A DNA stretch of 64,000 bases from Couchioplanes caeruleus (GTDB lineage: Bacteria > Actinomycetota > Actinomycetes > Mycobacteriales > Micromonosporaceae). The position numbers and the translations under genes were made by a program. The notes below the pieces were generated by a model. The model did no database searches, was not told where the DNA came from, and saw nothing but the letters and a program-made list of their open reading frames with translations. Below, piece by piece: positions 30,845 through 39,321 of the stretch. Positions within the stretch are counted from its first letter, which is position 1. Each line of letters starts with the position of its first letter. The DNA lies in NCBI RefSeq assembly GCF_023499255.1, contig NZ_CP092183.1, positions 4,832,501-4,896,500 of the forward strand, in the 5' to 3' direction.

Positions 30845-31465
30845 ATGCCCCAACCGATTCTGCGTACGCCCAGGCTGCTGCTGACGCCGCTGGCGGACCG
30901 CCACCTCGAGCTGGAGGTGGCGCTGGACTCCGACCCCGAGGTGCTGCGGTACCTCTTCCCCGGCGCGCGGACCAGGGACGAGGTGGTCACCTCGCACGCC
31001 GGGCGGATGGCATTGGGCCGCAAGGTGGACGGTCTCGGGTTCTGGATGGCGTTCGGCTCCGGCGGTGCCCGGCGCGGTTCCGCGGCCCCGGAGGGCGAGG
31101 ACGGCGCCGACTTCGTCGGGCTGATGATGCTGCCGCCTGCGCACGGCCCCGACCAGCCCGGCGAGCCCAGGGTGTGTGAGCTGGGGTACCGCCTGACCCG
31201 CCGGTTCTGGCGGCAGGGCCTGGCCACCGAGGCGTCGCGGGAGCTGCTGCGGCACGCCTTCGAGACGGCCGGCCAGGACCGGGTGATCGCGCAGACCATG
31301 GCGGTCAATCACGGCTCGCAAGGCGTCATGAAGGCCGTCGGCATGCGCTACGTGCGCACGTTCTTCCCCAGCTGGGAGGATCCGCTGCCCGGCTCCGATC
31401 GGGGCGAGGTCGAGTACGAGATCACCCGGGAGATGTGGGCGGCCGCTGCCGGCCGGCGGCCGTGA
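30845..31465 (+). CDS. GNAT family N-acetyltransferase
   Basis: A 206-residue acetyltransferase of the RimJ/RimL type. It begins ILRTPRLLLTPLADRHLE and continues to the acetyl-CoA pyrophosphate loop region LTRRFWRQGLATEASRELLRHAF and the late strand VNHGSQGVMKAVGMRYV. Substrate cannot be inferred. ATG 30845 is 6 nt after GAGGGT (30833-30838); an earlier in-frame ATG at 30803 adds residues without homology. Its end overlaps the convergent tetR gene by 44 bp. Confidence 0.8.
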   Translation: MPQPILRTPRLLLTPLADRHLELEVALDSDPEVLRYLFPGARTRDEVVTSHAGRMALGRKVDGLGFWMAFGSGGARRGSAAPEGEDGADFVGLMMLPPAHGPDQPGEPRVCELGYRLTRRFWRQGLATEASRELLRHAFETAGQDRVIAQTMAVNHGSQGVMKAVGMRYVRTFFPSWEDPLPGSDRGEVEYEITREMWAAAAGRRP

Positions 31466-32063
31466 CGAGCGCCCGGGCCGCCGCGGTGGCGCGCGCGGCG
31501 ATCGCGTCGACCGTGGTGGACGTACGCGAGAAGAAGCCGTCCTGCACCAGTGAGGTGTACCCGTGCGCCACCGCGATCGTCTCCTCGACCAGCAGTACGG
31601 CCTCCTGGTAGGACGCCGGGCCGGTCGCCGTGGCCAGGTCGAGCAGGGTGGTCATCAGCGCCCGGGTCTGCTCGCGGCGGGTTTCGTCGGGCACGCCGTA
31701 CAGCTCGAGGGCGTAGATGATCTGGAAGCCGGCGCCGGTGCGGACCACGTACCGGACATAGGCGCCGGCAACCGAGGCCAGCCGCGCGTCCGGGTCCGCG
31801 CCCGCCGCGCCGGCCGCGTCGGCGATCGCCGCTCGCAGGTCGCGAGCGGCGTCCGCGGAGACGGCGCTGAGCAGGTGCGCGCGGTCCGGGAAGTGCCGGT
31901 ACGGCGCGGCGGAGCTCACGGCGAGCCGGCGCGCGACGGCGGCGACGGAGAAGCCGTGCAGGCCGCCCTCGGCGAGCAGCTCGAAGCTGGCCTGCACCAG
32001 CGCGGCGCGCAGCGACCCGTGGTGGTAGCCCCGGTGCGCCGACACGCTCGCCCTCTCGATCAT
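31422..32063 (-). CDS. TetR family transcriptional regulator
   Basis: A 213-residue regulator. HTH region: LRAALVQASFELLAEGGLHG, then VAAVARRLAVSSAAPYRHFPDR. The C-terminal helical part resembles the WHG domain (TetR_C_13) subfamily. It is divergent from an F420-type LLM oxidoreductase with an inverted repeat in the 75-bp gap. It probably represses that gene and itself until a substrate-like ligand binds. Confidence 0.85.
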   Translation of the reverse strand: MIERASVSAHRGYHHGSLRAALVQASFELLAEGGLHGFSVAAVARRLAVSSAAPYRHFPDRAHLLSAVSADAARDLRAAIADAAGAAGADPDARLASVAGAYVRYVVRTGAGFQIIYALELYGVPDETRREQTRALMTTLLDLATATGPASYQEAVLLVEETIAVAHGYTSLVQDGFFSRTSTTVDAIAARATAAARALVTAAGRQRPPTSPG

Positions 32064-32081
32064 CCGATCCCGCTTGCCCGC

Positions 32082-32101
32082 ATGTAAGTGGAGTCTTACA
32101 T
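32082..32101. promoter_or_regulatory. TetR-type palindromic operator
   Basis: ATGTAAG-TGGAGT-CTTACAT is a perfect inverted repeat with 7-bp arms. A second half-site CTTACAT lies at 32119-32125, close to the LLM promoter. Confidence 0.7.
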
Positions 32102-32138
32102 TAACAGGTGATAGCCCTCTTACATTGGCGGAGGCACT

Positions 32139-33080
32139 GTGAGCATCCGGCTCGGGTACCAGATCCCGAACTACACCTATCCCGGCGTCCCGGTCGAGAA
32201 CCTCTTCGACACCGTCGTCGCCCAGGCCCGCGAGGCCGAGGCGGCGGGCTTCGACACCGTGCTGGTGATGGACCACTTCTACCAGCTGCCGGGCATCGGG
32301 GCGCCGGAGAACGCGATGCTGGAGGCGTACACGACGCTCGGCGCGCTGGCGTCGGCCACCTCGGCGATCCAGCTGTCCGCCCTGGTCACCGGCAATACGT
32401 ACCGCAATCCCGCGCTCCTGGCGAAGACCGTGACCACGCTGGACGTGGTCTCGAAGGGCCGCGCGATCCTGGGCATCGGCGCGGGCTGGTTCGAGCGCGA
32501 GCACCACGACTACGGCTTCGAGTTCGGCACGTTCGGGCAGCGCTTCGAACGGCTCGAGGAGGCGCTGACGATCATCGCCCCGATGCTCCGGGGCGAGCAG
32601 GCGAGCCTCGAGGGCACGTGGTACACCGCGCGGGGCGCCATGAACAACCCGCGGCTGCGCCCGGCCATCCCGATCATGCTGGGCGGCAGCGGCGAGCGGA
32701 AGACGTTCCGCCTGGCCGCGCGCTTCGCCGACCACATGAACATCATCTGCGACGTCGCGGACCTGCCGCGCAAGGTGGCCGTCCTGCGTGAGCGGTGCGA
32801 GGAGATCGGGCGGGACCCGGCCACGCTGAAGACCAGCTACCTGGCCATGGGCATGGTGGGCGAGACGGAGCAGGAGGCGAAGGAGCTCGGCGAGAGCATC
32901 CCGGAGGACCGCCGGAACCGGGCCTTCCTCGGCACCCCCGAGCAGGTCGCCGAGCAGCTGCGGGAGCGGGTGCTGGGGGCCGGCATCGAGGGCATCACGA
33001 TCAACCTCGTCCGCAACGGTCACCGGCCCGGGATGGTCACGCGGGTGGGCGAGGCCCTGAAGCCGCTGGTGGACGCCTGA
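32139..33080 (+). CDS. LLM class F420-dependent oxidoreductase
   Basis: A 313-residue luciferase-like barrel. N-terminal IRLGYQIPNYTYPGV, the VMDHFYQLPGIG segment, KTVTTLDVVSKGRAILGIGAGW and late FLGTPEQVAEQLRERVL are typical of F420-dependent LLM enzymes. GTG 32139 has GGAGG 6 nt upstream. It is transcribed away from tetR through a shared operator, suggesting induction by its own substrate or product. It resembles the LLM gene at 27.2 kb only at family level. Confidence 0.85.
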   Translation: MSIRLGYQIPNYTYPGVPVENLFDTVVAQAREAEAAGFDTVLVMDHFYQLPGIGAPENAMLEAYTTLGALASATSAIQLSALVTGNTYRNPALLAKTVTTLDVVSKGRAILGIGAGWFEREHHDYGFEFGTFGQRFERLEEALTIIAPMLRGEQASLEGTWYTARGAMNNPRLRPAIPIMLGGSGERKTFRLAARFADHMNIICDVADLPRKVAVLRERCEEIGRDPATLKTSYLAMGMVGETEQEAKELGESIPEDRRNRAFLGTPEQVAEQLRERVLGAGIEGITINLVRNGHRPGMVTRVGEALKPLVDA

Positions 33081-33083
33081 CCT

Positions 33084-33126
33084 CCCGCCCCGCGGCCGGG
33101 CGTGGACCCGCCGGCCGCGGGGCGGG
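33084..33126. terminator. Strong bidirectional hairpin
   Basis: A perfect 16-bp GC stem (33084-33099 with 33111-33126, 11-nt loop) separates the convergent LLM and small secreted protein genes. No U-tract. Confidence 0.7.
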
Positions 33127-33131
33127 GACGC

Positions 33132-33389
33132 TCAGGAATCCTCGGGGTCGTCCGGCGGGAACGACGGCCACGGCGGCGGCGTGACCGACGGGTCGGCGGT
33201 CGGCGGCGTCGCGGTGACCGGTCCCGACGGGATGGGATGCCCCGGCGGCAGCGGCACGTCGTCGCTGCTCTGCACCGCCGGCGGGCGGCCGGGCGGCGTG
33301 GTGTCGGCGAACGCCGGCCAGGCGGTGACGGCGATGCCCACCGCGACCGCCGCCGCGGCAAAGACGGACAGGACATGGGTACGGTGCAT
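33132..33389 (-). CDS. Small secreted proline-rich protein
   Basis: An 85-residue protein with a signal peptide (MHRTHVLSVFAAAAVAVGIAV, cleavage probably after WPAFA). The mature part of about 55 residues is rich in Pro, Asp and Ser (PPGRPPAVQSSDDVPLPPG) and probably unstructured. GGGGGAAG lies upstream of the ATG. No family is recognised; it could be a cell-wall-associated peptide. Confidence 0.6.
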   Translation of the reverse strand: MHRTHVLSVFAAAAVAVGIAVTAWPAFADTTPPGRPPAVQSSDDVPLPPGHPIPSGPVTATPPTADPSVTPPPWPSFPPDDPEDS

Positions 33390-33472
33390 GGTCTTCCCCC
33401 GTGATCCGGGCGGCCCGGACGGCCGCTCGCCGCCGGACGCTACCAACGATCGACGGGGGCCGCTGTCCCCTG

Positions 33473-34198
33473 TCACACGCCCGGCGTCCGCGCGACGTAC
33501 ACCGTGTTGGTCGAGGTGCGCCCCTGCAGCGGATTGGGGAAGGCGACGACCTCGGCGCGCGCCGTCGCGAACACCTCGCCCAGCAGGGCGGTGAAGGCGT
33601 CGTCGGGCGGGTCGTTGGACCAGAGCCCGAACACGCCGCCGGGATGCAGGTGCGCGGCGAGCCGGCGCAGGCCGTCCGCGGTGTAGAAGGCGGCGTGCCC
33701 GGGGTTCAGCAGGTGGCTCGGGCTGTGGTCGATGTCGAGCAGCACCACGTGCACCTGCCGGCCGGGCGTGGCGGGGTCGTACCCGGCCGGGTCCGCGGTC
33801 AGGGCGAAGAAGTCGGCGTGCACCAGGCGGCACCGCGGGTCCGTGGCCACCGCCCCGGCGAAGGGGAGCAGCCCTCGCCGGTGCCACGAGATCACCTCCT
33901 CGATGGCGTCCACCACCACCAGCGAGCGCACCCGCGGATCGTCGAGGACCGTCCGGGCCGTGTACCCCAGCCCCAGCCCGCCGACCACCACGTCCAGCCC
34001 GGCCGGCTCCGTCACCTCGTCCAGGCCCAGGCGGGCGAGCTCGATCTCGGCGACCGTGAACAGGCTCGACATGAGGAACTCGTCGCCGAGCTTCACCTCG
34101 TACACCTCGATGCCGAGCATCGGATCCCGCCGCCGGCGCAGGCTGATCTCGCCCATCGGGGTCTCCCGCCAGGCCAACTCCTCGAACCGCAGACTCAT
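33473..34198 (-). CDS. Spermidine-synthase-like methyltransferase-fold protein
   Basis: A 241-residue Rossmann-fold protein. DVVVGGLGLGYTARTVLDDP is the glycine-rich nucleotide loop, LVVVDAIEEVISWHRR the acidic motif II region, and HVVLLDIDHSPSHLL the polyamine-synthase catalytic-loop position. LWSNDPPDDAFTALL follows. The typical Asp pairs of true spermidine synthases are only partly kept, so it may be a divergent member. ATG 34198 follows GAGCAT (34205-34210) by 6 nt, a leaderless-type start. Confidence 0.75.
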   Translation of the reverse strand: MSLRFEELAWRETPMGEISLRRRRDPMLGIEVYEVKLGDEFLMSSLFTVAEIELARLGLDEVTEPAGLDVVVGGLGLGYTARTVLDDPRVRSLVVVDAIEEVISWHRRGLLPFAGAVATDPRCRLVHADFFALTADPAGYDPATPGRQVHVVLLDIDHSPSHLLNPGHAAFYTADGLRRLAAHLHPGGVFGLWSNDPPDDAFTALLGEVFATARAEVVAFPNPLQGRTSTNTVYVARTPGV

Positions 34199-34235
34199 GC
34201 GGCCATGCTCCACCCCGGACGGCCCCGGCGGCGTC

Positions 34236-34300
34236 CGCCACGGCGGTGCGAAGCCGGTGAAGGACGCCACGGCGGTGCGATCCCCGCGAAGGACGCCATG
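34236..34300. repeat. 29-bp tandem repeat between divergent genes
   Basis: Two copies (34236-34264, 34265-34293) share 25 of 29 bases, beginning CGCCACGGCGGTGCGA and ending AAGGA. A partial third copy starts at 34294. They fill the gap between the two divergent start codons. Confidence 0.7.
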
Positions 34301-34330
34301 TCGCCGCCCCGGCGGGCGCAGAATGACCTC

Positions 34331-34738
34331 ATGTGCGGTTCGGTGTCCGCGATCGGCCTCCACGACCGGGAACGGCTGCTGTGGCCGTACCTCCGGGAGC
34401 GCCTGCGCGTGCCCGAGCAGCTCATGTCGCTGCAGCGCGGCGTCCTCGGCGACGCCGAGGTCGCCGTCGTCGCGGCCGTGACCCCGCAGGGCCGGGCGAC
34501 GATCATGGCGCTGCTGGCGAGCACCGAGGAGATCGCTCAGGAGATCCTGCTGCCCGCCGGGCTGGTGGTGCCGCCCGGCCAGGACCGGATCGTACGGGCC
34601 AAGGTCGGCGACTACGACGCGGACATCCTGGTGCGCAGCGACCCGCACGGCGCGCCCGAGCCGCTGGCCGTGCTGACCACACCGTGGATCGAGCAGCACC
34701 TGCTGCTGTACGCCCGCGACCTCTGGCACCGGCGCTGA
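34331..34738 (+). CDS. Conserved-looking hypothetical protein
   Basis: A 135-residue soluble protein, starting MCGSVSAIGLHDRERLLWPY, with no recognised domain. Composition and predicted alternation (ILLPAGLVVPPGQDRIVRAK then VGDYDADILVRS) suggest a compact alpha/beta fold. ATG 34331 lies 6 nt after CAGAAT (34319-34324), a leaderless-type start. The reading frame continues open upstream over the repeat, but those codons are not gene-like. Confidence 0.55.
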   Translation: MCGSVSAIGLHDRERLLWPYLRERLRVPEQLMSLQRGVLGDAEVAVVAAVTPQGRATIMALLASTEEIAQEILLPAGLVVPPGQDRIVRAKVGDYDADILVRSDPHGAPEPLAVLTTPWIEQHLLLYARDLWHRR

Positions 34739-34838
34739 GCGCACCCTGCCCAGTGCCGGTGCCAGCGACGAAGGGCCGGCAACCAGCTGCTCGATGCCGT
34801 CGTCGGCTGACGAGCGATCACCTGCTGCGCGCTTCGGC

Positions 34839-35573
34839 TCAGCCGCGGAGCGAGCCGAGCGGCCCGGCCGGCAGGGCGATCCACCCCTCGCTGCGGGCCA
34901 CGTCGCGATCCGCCACCGTCGCGCGGCCCAGGACCACCGCACGCGCCGCCAGGGCGGCCACCACCGCGTCGAGCGCGTGGTCGCTGCGGCGGCACAGGGT
35001 CTCGTGCTCCCCCAGCCGCAGCCACGGCGCCGCGGCCAGCAGGCCGTCGACGACCTCGCCGAGGGCCTCGCGGTTGCGCGCCGTCTTGTAGCCGCGCCAC
35101 GGCAGGCCCCAGATCTTCAGGGACGCCGCCGGGTAGACCTCGGCGATCGCGCCCCGGCCCGTACGGTCGACGTCGTGCCCGTCCGCGGCCAGCGCCGCCT
35201 GCAGGGCGGCGCAGCGCATGGCCGTGTGGCCGATCCGGTCGGCCGACACGCTCAGTGGCACCAGGCCGGTCGCCGCGCGCACCACCTCGTCGGTGTGCCG
35301 CCAGGCCAGGCGGCGCCGCCAGGACCGGTCCGCCGGCCCGTCCATCGGAACGGGACCCGAGCGGTGCGCGCCGACGAACGACACGAAGGCGTCCGGCCAG
35401 CCGAGCGGGCAGTCGATCCCGGTCTTCGCCGCGCCCCGCACCGCCGCCAGCACGGCGTCGTCGCCGGCCGGGCACGCCAGGCCGGTGACCTCGGCACCGC
35501 CGGCCGTCCAGGTCAGGATTGCGACCGCGGTGCCGTCCGGTTCCGCGGCGAGGTCGACGCCGGCTGTTCGCAT
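34839..35573 (-). CDS. DUF429 family protein (RNase H-like fold)
   Basis: A 244-residue protein with the DUF429 pattern: RTAGVDLAAEPDGTAVAI (first acidic strand), AKTGIDCPLGWPDAF (second Asp), then VYPAASLKIWG and RRSDHALDAVVAALAARA (terminal acidic helix). The spaced Asp/Glu residues suggest an RNase H-like nuclease fold, but no activity is established for the family. ATG 35573 follows TACCGT (35580-35585) by 6 nt, so it is probably leaderless. It overlaps the 3' end of the upstream membrane gene by 61 bp. Confidence 0.8.
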   Translation of the reverse strand: MRTAGVDLAAEPDGTAVAILTWTAGGAEVTGLACPAGDDAVLAAVRGAAKTGIDCPLGWPDAFVSFVGAHRSGPVPMDGPADRSWRRRLAWRHTDEVVRAATGLVPLSVSADRIGHTAMRCAALQAALAADGHDVDRTGRGAIAEVYPAASLKIWGLPWRGYKTARNREALGEVVDGLLAAAPWLRLGEHETLCRRSDHALDAVVAALAARAVVLGRATVADRDVARSEGWIALPAGPLGSLRG

Positions 35574-36142
35574 CCGGGCACGGTAGCGCCGCTCCGGCGG
35601 GCGAGGACGTGCAGGGCGAACAGGCCGTACCCGAGGAGCGGCGGGATGAGGACCGGGTGCACCAGCGCGGCCAGCAGCAGGGTGAGCACGACGGTCGCGG
35701 TCGCCGCCGCGAGCGGGGCGGGCCGGGCCATCGCCCGGGCCGTCGCGAGCGGGGCCGGCCCGGAGGCGGCGACGGCGAGCAGGCCGGCGAACCCGAGGGC
35801 CGCCGCGGCGACCGCGAGCAGCGGGACCATCAGCATCGGCGCGCCCGGCACCGATCCCGAGCGCAACGCCAGGACGTCCACGACCACCAGGGCGACGAAC
35901 AGGAGCGCGGCGGCCGACGCTGCCAGGCCCGGCAGCAGCGCCCGGCGGAAGGTGCGCAGGCACGCCCGGGGCGGCGGCCAGCTGTCGTGGTCGAGGTGGT
36001 GGCGGATCGCGGCGCTGCCGGTGGTGACCGCGGCGCCCGCCGTCACCACCGCCAGCGCCGCCCCCGTGACGAGGAAGCCCAGCAGGGCCAGGTCCGCCGC
36101 CGCGCGGACGGTGTCGCGCCAGCCGTGCCGCACCCCGCTCAC
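35513..36142 (-). CDS. DUF624 (YesL-like) membrane protein of the sugar operon
   Basis: A 209-residue membrane protein with about five hydrophobic segments (DLALLGFLVTGAALAVVTAG, LLFVALVVVDVLALRSG). The HHLDHDSWPPPRACLRTFRR loop is typical of DUF624/YesL proteins, which accompany carbohydrate ABC importers, including pectin-derived sugar systems. GTG 36142 overlaps the permease stop (GTGA), so it is translationally coupled to the importer. Role in uptake is unknown. Confidence 0.75.
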   Translation of the reverse strand: MSGVRHGWRDTVRAAADLALLGFLVTGAALAVVTAGAAVTTGSAAIRHHLDHDSWPPPRACLRTFRRALLPGLAASAAALLFVALVVVDVLALRSGSVPGAPMLMVPLLAVAAAALGFAGLLAVAASGPAPLATARAMARPAPLAAATATVVLTLLLAALVHPVLIPPLLGYGLFALHVLARRSGATVPGCEQPASTSPRNRTAPRSQS

Positions 36143-36969
36143 CCCTTGAGCCCGCTGGTGTTGATGCCCTCGACCAGCAGGCGCTGGAAGGCCACGAAGA
36201 ACAGGAAGACGGGTACGAGCGACAGCAGCGACATGGCGAACATGGGCCCGACCGCGCTCTCGCTGGTGGAGTCGATGAACAGGGTGAGCGCCACGGGCAC
36301 GGTGTAGTCCTTGAGGTCGGACAGGTACACCAGCTGCCGGAAGAAGTCGTTCCAGGTCCAGATGAACGAGAAGATCGCCGTGGTGACCAGGGCGGGCCGG
36401 CTCAGCGGCAGGATGACGTGCCGGAAGACCCGGTACGGCGAAGCCCCGTCGATGATGGCGGCCTCGTCGAGCTCGCGCGGGATGCCCCGCATGAACTGGA
36501 CCATGAGGAAGACGAAGAACGCCTCGGTGGCCAGGAAGTGCGGCACGAGCAGCGGCAGGTACGGCCAGTCCCCGCCGACCCAGCCGAGGTTCCGGAACAG
36601 GATGTACTGCGGGATGATCAGGACGTGGCCGGGCAGCAGCAGAGTCCCGATCATGACCGCGAACCACATGCCGCGCAGCCGGAACCGCAGGCGGCCCAGG
36701 GCGTACGCGGCCAGCAGGCACGACATCACGTTCCCGGCCACGGTCAGCAGCGACACCATGGCGCTGTTGAGGAAGAACCGGCCGAAGCCGACGTCGAACT
36801 TGTGCCAGCCCTCGGCGAAGTTGCCGGGCGTGACGTGCTGCGGCACGAGCCCGATGTTGTTGACGATCTCCTCGGGCGACTTGAACGACGTGCCGACCAT
36901 CCACACCAGCGGGTAGAGCACGACGGCGACGATGAGGATCAGCGCGGCGTAGCGCAGCGGGCGGCGCAT
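36139..36969 (-). CDS. Sugar ABC transporter permease (MalG/LacG type)
   Basis: A 276-residue inner-membrane protein with six helices. The ATPase-docking EAA loop reads ELDEAAIIDGASPYRVFRHVILPLSRPAL. The N-terminus (AALILIVAVVLYPLVWMVGTSFKS) and C-terminal EGINTSGLKG match carbohydrate importer permeases. It forms a heterodimer with the next upstream gene product. Stop and start codons overlap on both sides (TGATG, GTGA), so the operon is tightly coupled. Confidence 0.95.
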   Translation of the reverse strand: MRRPLRYAALILIVAVVLYPLVWMVGTSFKSPEEIVNNIGLVPQHVTPGNFAEGWHKFDVGFGRFFLNSAMVSLLTVAGNVMSCLLAAYALGRLRFRLRGMWFAVMIGTLLLPGHVLIIPQYILFRNLGWVGGDWPYLPLLVPHFLATEAFFVFLMVQFMRGIPRELDEAAIIDGASPYRVFRHVILPLSRPALVTTAIFSFIWTWNDFFRQLVYLSDLKDYTVPVALTLFIDSTSESAVGPMFAMSLLSLVPVFLFFVAFQRLLVEGINTSGLKG

Positions 36970-37949
36970 CACTGTCCCTCGCTGTCGGAGTAGTGGACCC
37001 AGAAGCGGCCGGTGCGGAACAGCACCGCCGTAATGAGGCCGATCGCCAGCAGGAACACCCAGGCCATCGCCGAGGCGTAGCCCATCTCCAGCCGGACGAA
37101 GCCGTTGATGTACAGGTTCAGCGTGTACATCAGCGTGGAGTCGACCGGGCCGCCGGTGCCGTTGCTGAGCACGAACGCCGACGTGAAGCCCTGGAACCCG
37201 TGGATCGTCTCCAGCACGAGGTTGAAGAAGATCACCGGGGACAGCATCGGCAGCGTGATGTGCGCGAACTGCCGCCACGTGCCGGCACCGTCGACCGCGG
37301 CGGCCTCGTACAGCTCGGCCGGCACCTGCTTGAGCCCGGCCAGGAAGATGACCATCGGCGCCCCGAACTGCCAGATCGCCAGCAGCATCAGCGTCTCGAG
37401 AGCCCACGTCGGATCGTTGACCCAGGGCGCGCCCTGGACGCCGAAGAGGGCGAGCAGCGAGTTGAACGCACCGTCGCGGTTGAACATGCTCACCCAGACG
37501 ATGGCCAGGGCGACGCTGCCGCCGAGCAGCGACGGCAGGTAGAACAGGCCGCGGAACAGGCCCACCCCGCGGAAGGCCCGGTTGAGCAGCAGGGCCACGC
37601 CGAGCGCGGCGGCGAGTTTCAACGGTACGGCGACCAGCGCGAACGTCACGGTGACCCGGACCGCGTGCCAGTACGACGGATCCGCGGTGAACATCCGCTC
37701 GTAGTTGTCCCACCCCACCCACCGCGCCTCGGACAGCGGCGTGAGCACGTCGTAGTCGGTGAAGCTGAGGTAGAGCGAGAGCAGCATGGGGATCGCGGTG
37801 ATCGCCATGAGCCCGAGCAGCCACGGGCCGAGGAACAGGTATCCGGGCAGGTTCTCGCGCCGCCGGGCCCGCCCGGAGCCCCGCCGGCCGGCGGCGGGAC
37901 CCCGGGGTGCGGGCGGTTCGGTGCGCGCGGGGGTGTGCACCGCGGTCAA
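36969..37949 (-). CDS. Sugar ABC transporter permease (MalF/LacF type)
   Basis: A 326-residue permease with a basic, proline-rich N-terminal tail (residues 1-35) and six helices. The EAA loop is ELYEAAAVDGAGTWRQFAHITLP. Start is probably TTG 37949, 3 nt after the binding-protein stop, with GTG 37940 as the alternative; neither has a clear ribosome site, which suggests coupling to the upstream gene. Together with the MalG-type subunit it makes the channel. No ATPase gene is present here. Confidence 0.92.
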   Translation of the reverse strand: MTAVHTPARTEPPAPRGPAAGRRGSGRARRRENLPGYLFLGPWLLGLMAITAIPMLLSLYLSFTDYDVLTPLSEARWVGWDNYERMFTADPSYWHAVRVTVTFALVAVPLKLAAALGVALLLNRAFRGVGLFRGLFYLPSLLGGSVALAIVWVSMFNRDGAFNSLLALFGVQGAPWVNDPTWALETLMLLAIWQFGAPMVIFLAGLKQVPAELYEAAAVDGAGTWRQFAHITLPMLSPVIFFNLVLETIHGFQGFTSAFVLSNGTGGPVDSTLMYTLNLYINGFVRLEMGYASAMAWVFLLAIGLITAVLFRTGRFWVHYSDSEGQ

Positions 37950-37952
37950 GGC

Positions 37953-39305
37953 TCAGCCCTGACCGATCGCGGCCTTGGCGGCGGCGTGGAACGCGGCGGC
38001 GGCCGCGGCCGGCGTCTGGCGCCCGTACTGGACCTCCTCGGCGGACTTGGTCAGCTCGGTCTTGACCTTGCTGTGCCCGGGCAGCGGCACGGCCGGCGGC
38101 GGGCCGAACGTCTTCGCCAGCTCGCCCTCGACGGCGATGGACTGCTTCATCGCGGGGTCGTCCACGGAGTCGGCCACCTGCCGGCGCACGTCCAGGTTGG
38201 ACGGCAGCCCGCGGTCGGTGCCGAGGATCTTGCCCGCCTCCGGGTCGTTGGCGAGGAAGTTGATGACGTCGACGGCCACGTCCTTGTGCGGGCTGCCCCG
38301 GAAGACGGAGAAGTACATGGAGGCCCGGGCCCACTGCGCGCTCGGATTCCCCGGGTACGCGACCACGCCGAGCTCGCTCTTGGTGTTCTTCTTGAGCTCG
38401 GGCATCTGGTTGGCCCACACCCAGCTGGTGGCGGCCTTGCCGGTGACCACGAGCTGCTTGCTGACGTCGGTGACGTTGCCCTCGTGGATCACGTCGGCGG
38501 TCGGCGTGGCGCCCCGGTCGCGGGCGCCCTTCCACAGCTCGAACCACGCGGCGGCGTCCTGCTCGGTGAAGCCGAGCTCCTTGCCCTTGTAGAGGTCCTT
38601 GCCCTGCTGGCGCAGCCACACCCAGAAGGCCTTGTAGTCGGCGCTGGGGTCCTGCGTACCGGGCACCTTCGTGGTCTTCGAGACGTTCTCGGCCCAGGCG
38701 ATGAACGCCTCCCAGCTCATGCCGGTCGTGGGCGCGGGCAGCTCGAACCGGTCGAGCAGGGTCTTGTCGAAGACCAGCCCCTGGGTGTTCTCGCCGGACG
38801 CGACGCCGGCCAGCTTGCCGTCGACCACGCCGTACTGCCACAGGCTCTCCGGGAACTTGGACACGTCGAGGCGCCCGTCGTTCTTGTACGGCGTGAGGTC
38901 CAGCGTGACGTTGCGGGTGGCGTACTCGGCGATGTAGTTGTCGTCGAGCTGGAACAGGTCGGGGGCGTTGCCGCCCGCGGTCAGGGTGGCGAGCTTGTCG
39001 AAGTAGCCCTGGTTCGCCTGCCACGTCTTCTTGAACGTCACCTCGGGGTGCTTGCGGGTGTAGAGGTCGAGGGCCTGTTCGGTGAGGGCGGCGCGGGCCT
39101 CGGCGCCCCACCAGAACACCGACAGCTCGGTCTTGCCGCCGCTGCCCGAGGAGTCGTCGTCGCCGCACGCCGCGGCGCCGATCAGCAGGGGCAGGGTCAG
39201 CGCCGCGGCGAGCAGGCGCCGCCGCGAGGTGTGCCCGGTCGGCGGCGGGGTACGGTGAGCGCGCGTGGGCCGCGCGTCCCCCCGCGGGGTCGTGGTGCGA
39301 GACAT
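37953..39305 (-). CDS. Sugar ABC transporter solute-binding lipoprotein
   Basis: A 450-residue type 1 extracellular binding protein. The signal is TSRRRLLAAALTLPLLIGAAAC, with the lipobox Cys47 and a twin-arginine-like SRRRLL, so Tat export is possible. The mature part has ELSVFWWGAEARAALTEQAL at the start and SIYFSV/WVWANQ-type binding segments. Context (pectate lyase, uronate enzymes) suggests oligogalacturonides or related acidic sugars. GAGGAGAG lies 7 nt before the ATG. First gene after lacI in the importer operon. Confidence 0.92.
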   Translation of the reverse strand: MSRTTTPRGDARPTRAHRTPPPTGHTSRRRLLAAALTLPLLIGAAACGDDDSSGSGGKTELSVFWWGAEARAALTEQALDLYTRKHPEVTFKKTWQANQGYFDKLATLTAGGNAPDLFQLDDNYIAEYATRNVTLDLTPYKNDGRLDVSKFPESLWQYGVVDGKLAGVASGENTQGLVFDKTLLDRFELPAPTTGMSWEAFIAWAENVSKTTKVPGTQDPSADYKAFWVWLRQQGKDLYKGKELGFTEQDAAAWFELWKGARDRGATPTADVIHEGNVTDVSKQLVVTGKAATSWVWANQMPELKKNTKSELGVVAYPGNPSAQWARASMYFSVFRGSPHKDVAVDVINFLANDPEAGKILGTDRGLPSNLDVRRQVADSVDDPAMKQSIAVEGELAKTFGPPPAVPLPGHSKVKTELTKSAEEVQYGRQTPAAAAAAFHAAAKAAIGQG

Positions 39306-39321
39306 GGCACTTCTCTCCTCG

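Noticed and set aside
33456..33469. GGGGCCGCTGTCCC as another DosR box
   Set aside because: One-mismatch match next to unrelated genes; such matches are expected by chance in GC-rich DNA.
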